Shown here piece after piece: positions 63,591 to 64,000 of a stretch of 64,000 nt of DNA. Under the pieces are notes generated by a model, which searched no databases, was not told the DNA's origin, and worked only from the letters and a program-made list of their open reading frames with translations. This DNA is from Paenibacillus larvae subsp. larvae (GTDB taxonomy: Bacteria; Bacillota; Bacilli; Paenibacillales; NBRC-103111): the NCBI RefSeq assembly GCF_002003265.1, contig NZ_CP019687.1, forward strand, positions 744,001 through 808,000, written 5' to 3'. How positions within the stretch are numbered: the first letter of the stretch is position 1; the number at the start of each line of letters is the position of its first letter. Position numbers and translations under genes: made by a program.

Positions 63591-64000
63591 TCAGCTTTTC
63601 TTTTTCAAAAAAACAATCTCCTGTACAGTTGGTTCCAGAGGCAGTTGTAAGCTTTTGGCCATTCCGGCGGGGTTCACTGAAAATGTTACAGGCAGTCCTG
63701 CCTCGGAAAGAAAAATGTTACTCTTATCATGAATTAACTCCCACTTGAACGTTCGGAACGTCATGCTAAGGTCATCACCATTCATTATGATTTCTATTTT
63801 TTCGTATGCAGGGTGCTCATAGACTCCGGTATAGTCCTTAAGGGGCAGGGAAGCTGGCTCCGGTTGTTCCATAACAGATGACATGAGGTCGTCTGTTACC
63901 ATTACCATGTCATCAAGTTCCTTTTGTTTTTGCTTAAAACGCTGATTCCAGCCCACTTGTTTCACACCCAGCCATTCGTCATAAATATGGTAAGCTATAC
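63591..64000 (-). CDS. C-terminal part of a serine beta-lactamase-family hydrolase, cut by the window edge
   Basis: The frame is open from the window edge (IAYHIYDEWLGVKQVGW at its start) to the stop at 63591, about 136 residues. The text matches the end of penicillin-binding/beta-lactamase-like hydrolases: a helix DEWLG...RFKQKQKEL, then a DUF3471 beta-domain (LKDYTGVYEHPAYEKIEI, ending with a TVQEIVFLKK strand). The catalytic SxxK part lies outside the window. A GTG within the frame at 63965 is not the true start. Confidence 0.8.
   Translation of the reverse strand, partial: IAYHIYDEWLGVKQVGWNQRFKQKQKELDDMVMVTDDLMSSVMEQPEPASLPLKDYTGVYEHPAYEKIEIIMNGDDLSMTFRTFKWELIHDKSNIFLSEAGLPVTFSVNPAGMAKSLQLPLEPTVQEIVFLKKKS

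Noticed and set aside
63416-63748. 110-codon ORF on the + strand
   Set aside because: It crosses a terminator and runs antisense through the serine hydrolase tail; no ribosome site.
1-64000. CRISPR arrays, tRNA, rRNA, prophage
   Set aside because: Looked for direct repeats with regular spacers, tRNA arms and phage structural genes; none was seen.

Overview
The window looks like a chromosomal segment of a low-to-moderate GC Bacillota bacterium, most likely a Paenibacillus. The content fits Paenibacillus larvae, which is known to be rich in insertion sequences and pseudogenes. This is judged from gene content alone: strong AAGGAGG-type ribosome sites with frequent TTG and GTG starts, a GbsR-OpuA osmoprotectant system, AbrB, a T-box leader, a BY-kinase polysaccharide locus and YkyA-type lipoproteins. 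No database search was run.

Layout. (1) 1-5.8 kb: gbsR, divergent from the opuAA-opuABC glycine betaine transporter, then a 1737-bp IS3-family element. (2) 5.8-13.2 kb: a small membrane protein, a doubly broken aspartase-like gene, a DUF2935 protein, a K+/H+ antiporter and a frameshifted GH84 glucosaminidase. (3) 13.3-16.3 kb: a DUF4097 protein, then a GntR/UTRA regulator and an AgaS-type sugar isomerase behind a promoter with an operator-like palindrome. (4) 16.5-20.4 kb: class I ribonucleotide reductase genes behind a promoter, an NrdR-box-like site and a cobalamin riboswitch. (5) 20.5-26.2 kb: a five-gene oligopeptide ABC transporter on the minus strand. (6) 26.3-45.0 kb: a surface or exopolysaccharide locus. 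It holds an epimerase, a Wzz-like modulator and BY-kinase, four enzymes matching the WbpA/B/E/D route to UDP-GlcNAc3NAcA, a flippase, a two-domain acyltransferase, a deacetylase, two glycosyltransferases, a polymerase/ligase, an initiating sugar transferase, an LCP attachment enzyme and a convergent beta-helix protein. (7) 45.2-53.7 kb: abrB, T-box-controlled aroF, a ferredoxin, a broken tdh with intact kbl, a decayed gene, and broken GNAT and Gfo/Idh genes. (8) 54-64 kb: an NSS transporter, an OPT transporter plus PqqD-like protein, a second copy of the IS, a secreted metallophosphoesterase, a polysaccharide deacetylase, a YkyA lipoprotein, a GNAT enzyme and the end of a serine hydrolase running off the window.

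Two patterns stand out. First, both IS copies sit exactly in the loop of what had been an intrinsic terminator hairpin, and the stems can be rebuilt from the two flanks. The IS also carries a terminator-like hairpin facing transcription that enters from its right end. Second, eight genes (aspA, nagJ-like, wzx, a glycosyltransferase, lcp, tdh, a GNAT and a Gfo/Idh oxidoreductase) each return to one full-length frame if exactly one base is added, nearly always in a homopolymer. Five of these are G/C runs, three of them inside the polysaccharide locus. This could be slipped-strand phase variation, ongoing gene decay, or homopolymer under-calling in the assembly. The sequence alone cannot separate these.

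No tRNA, rRNA or CRISPR array was seen.
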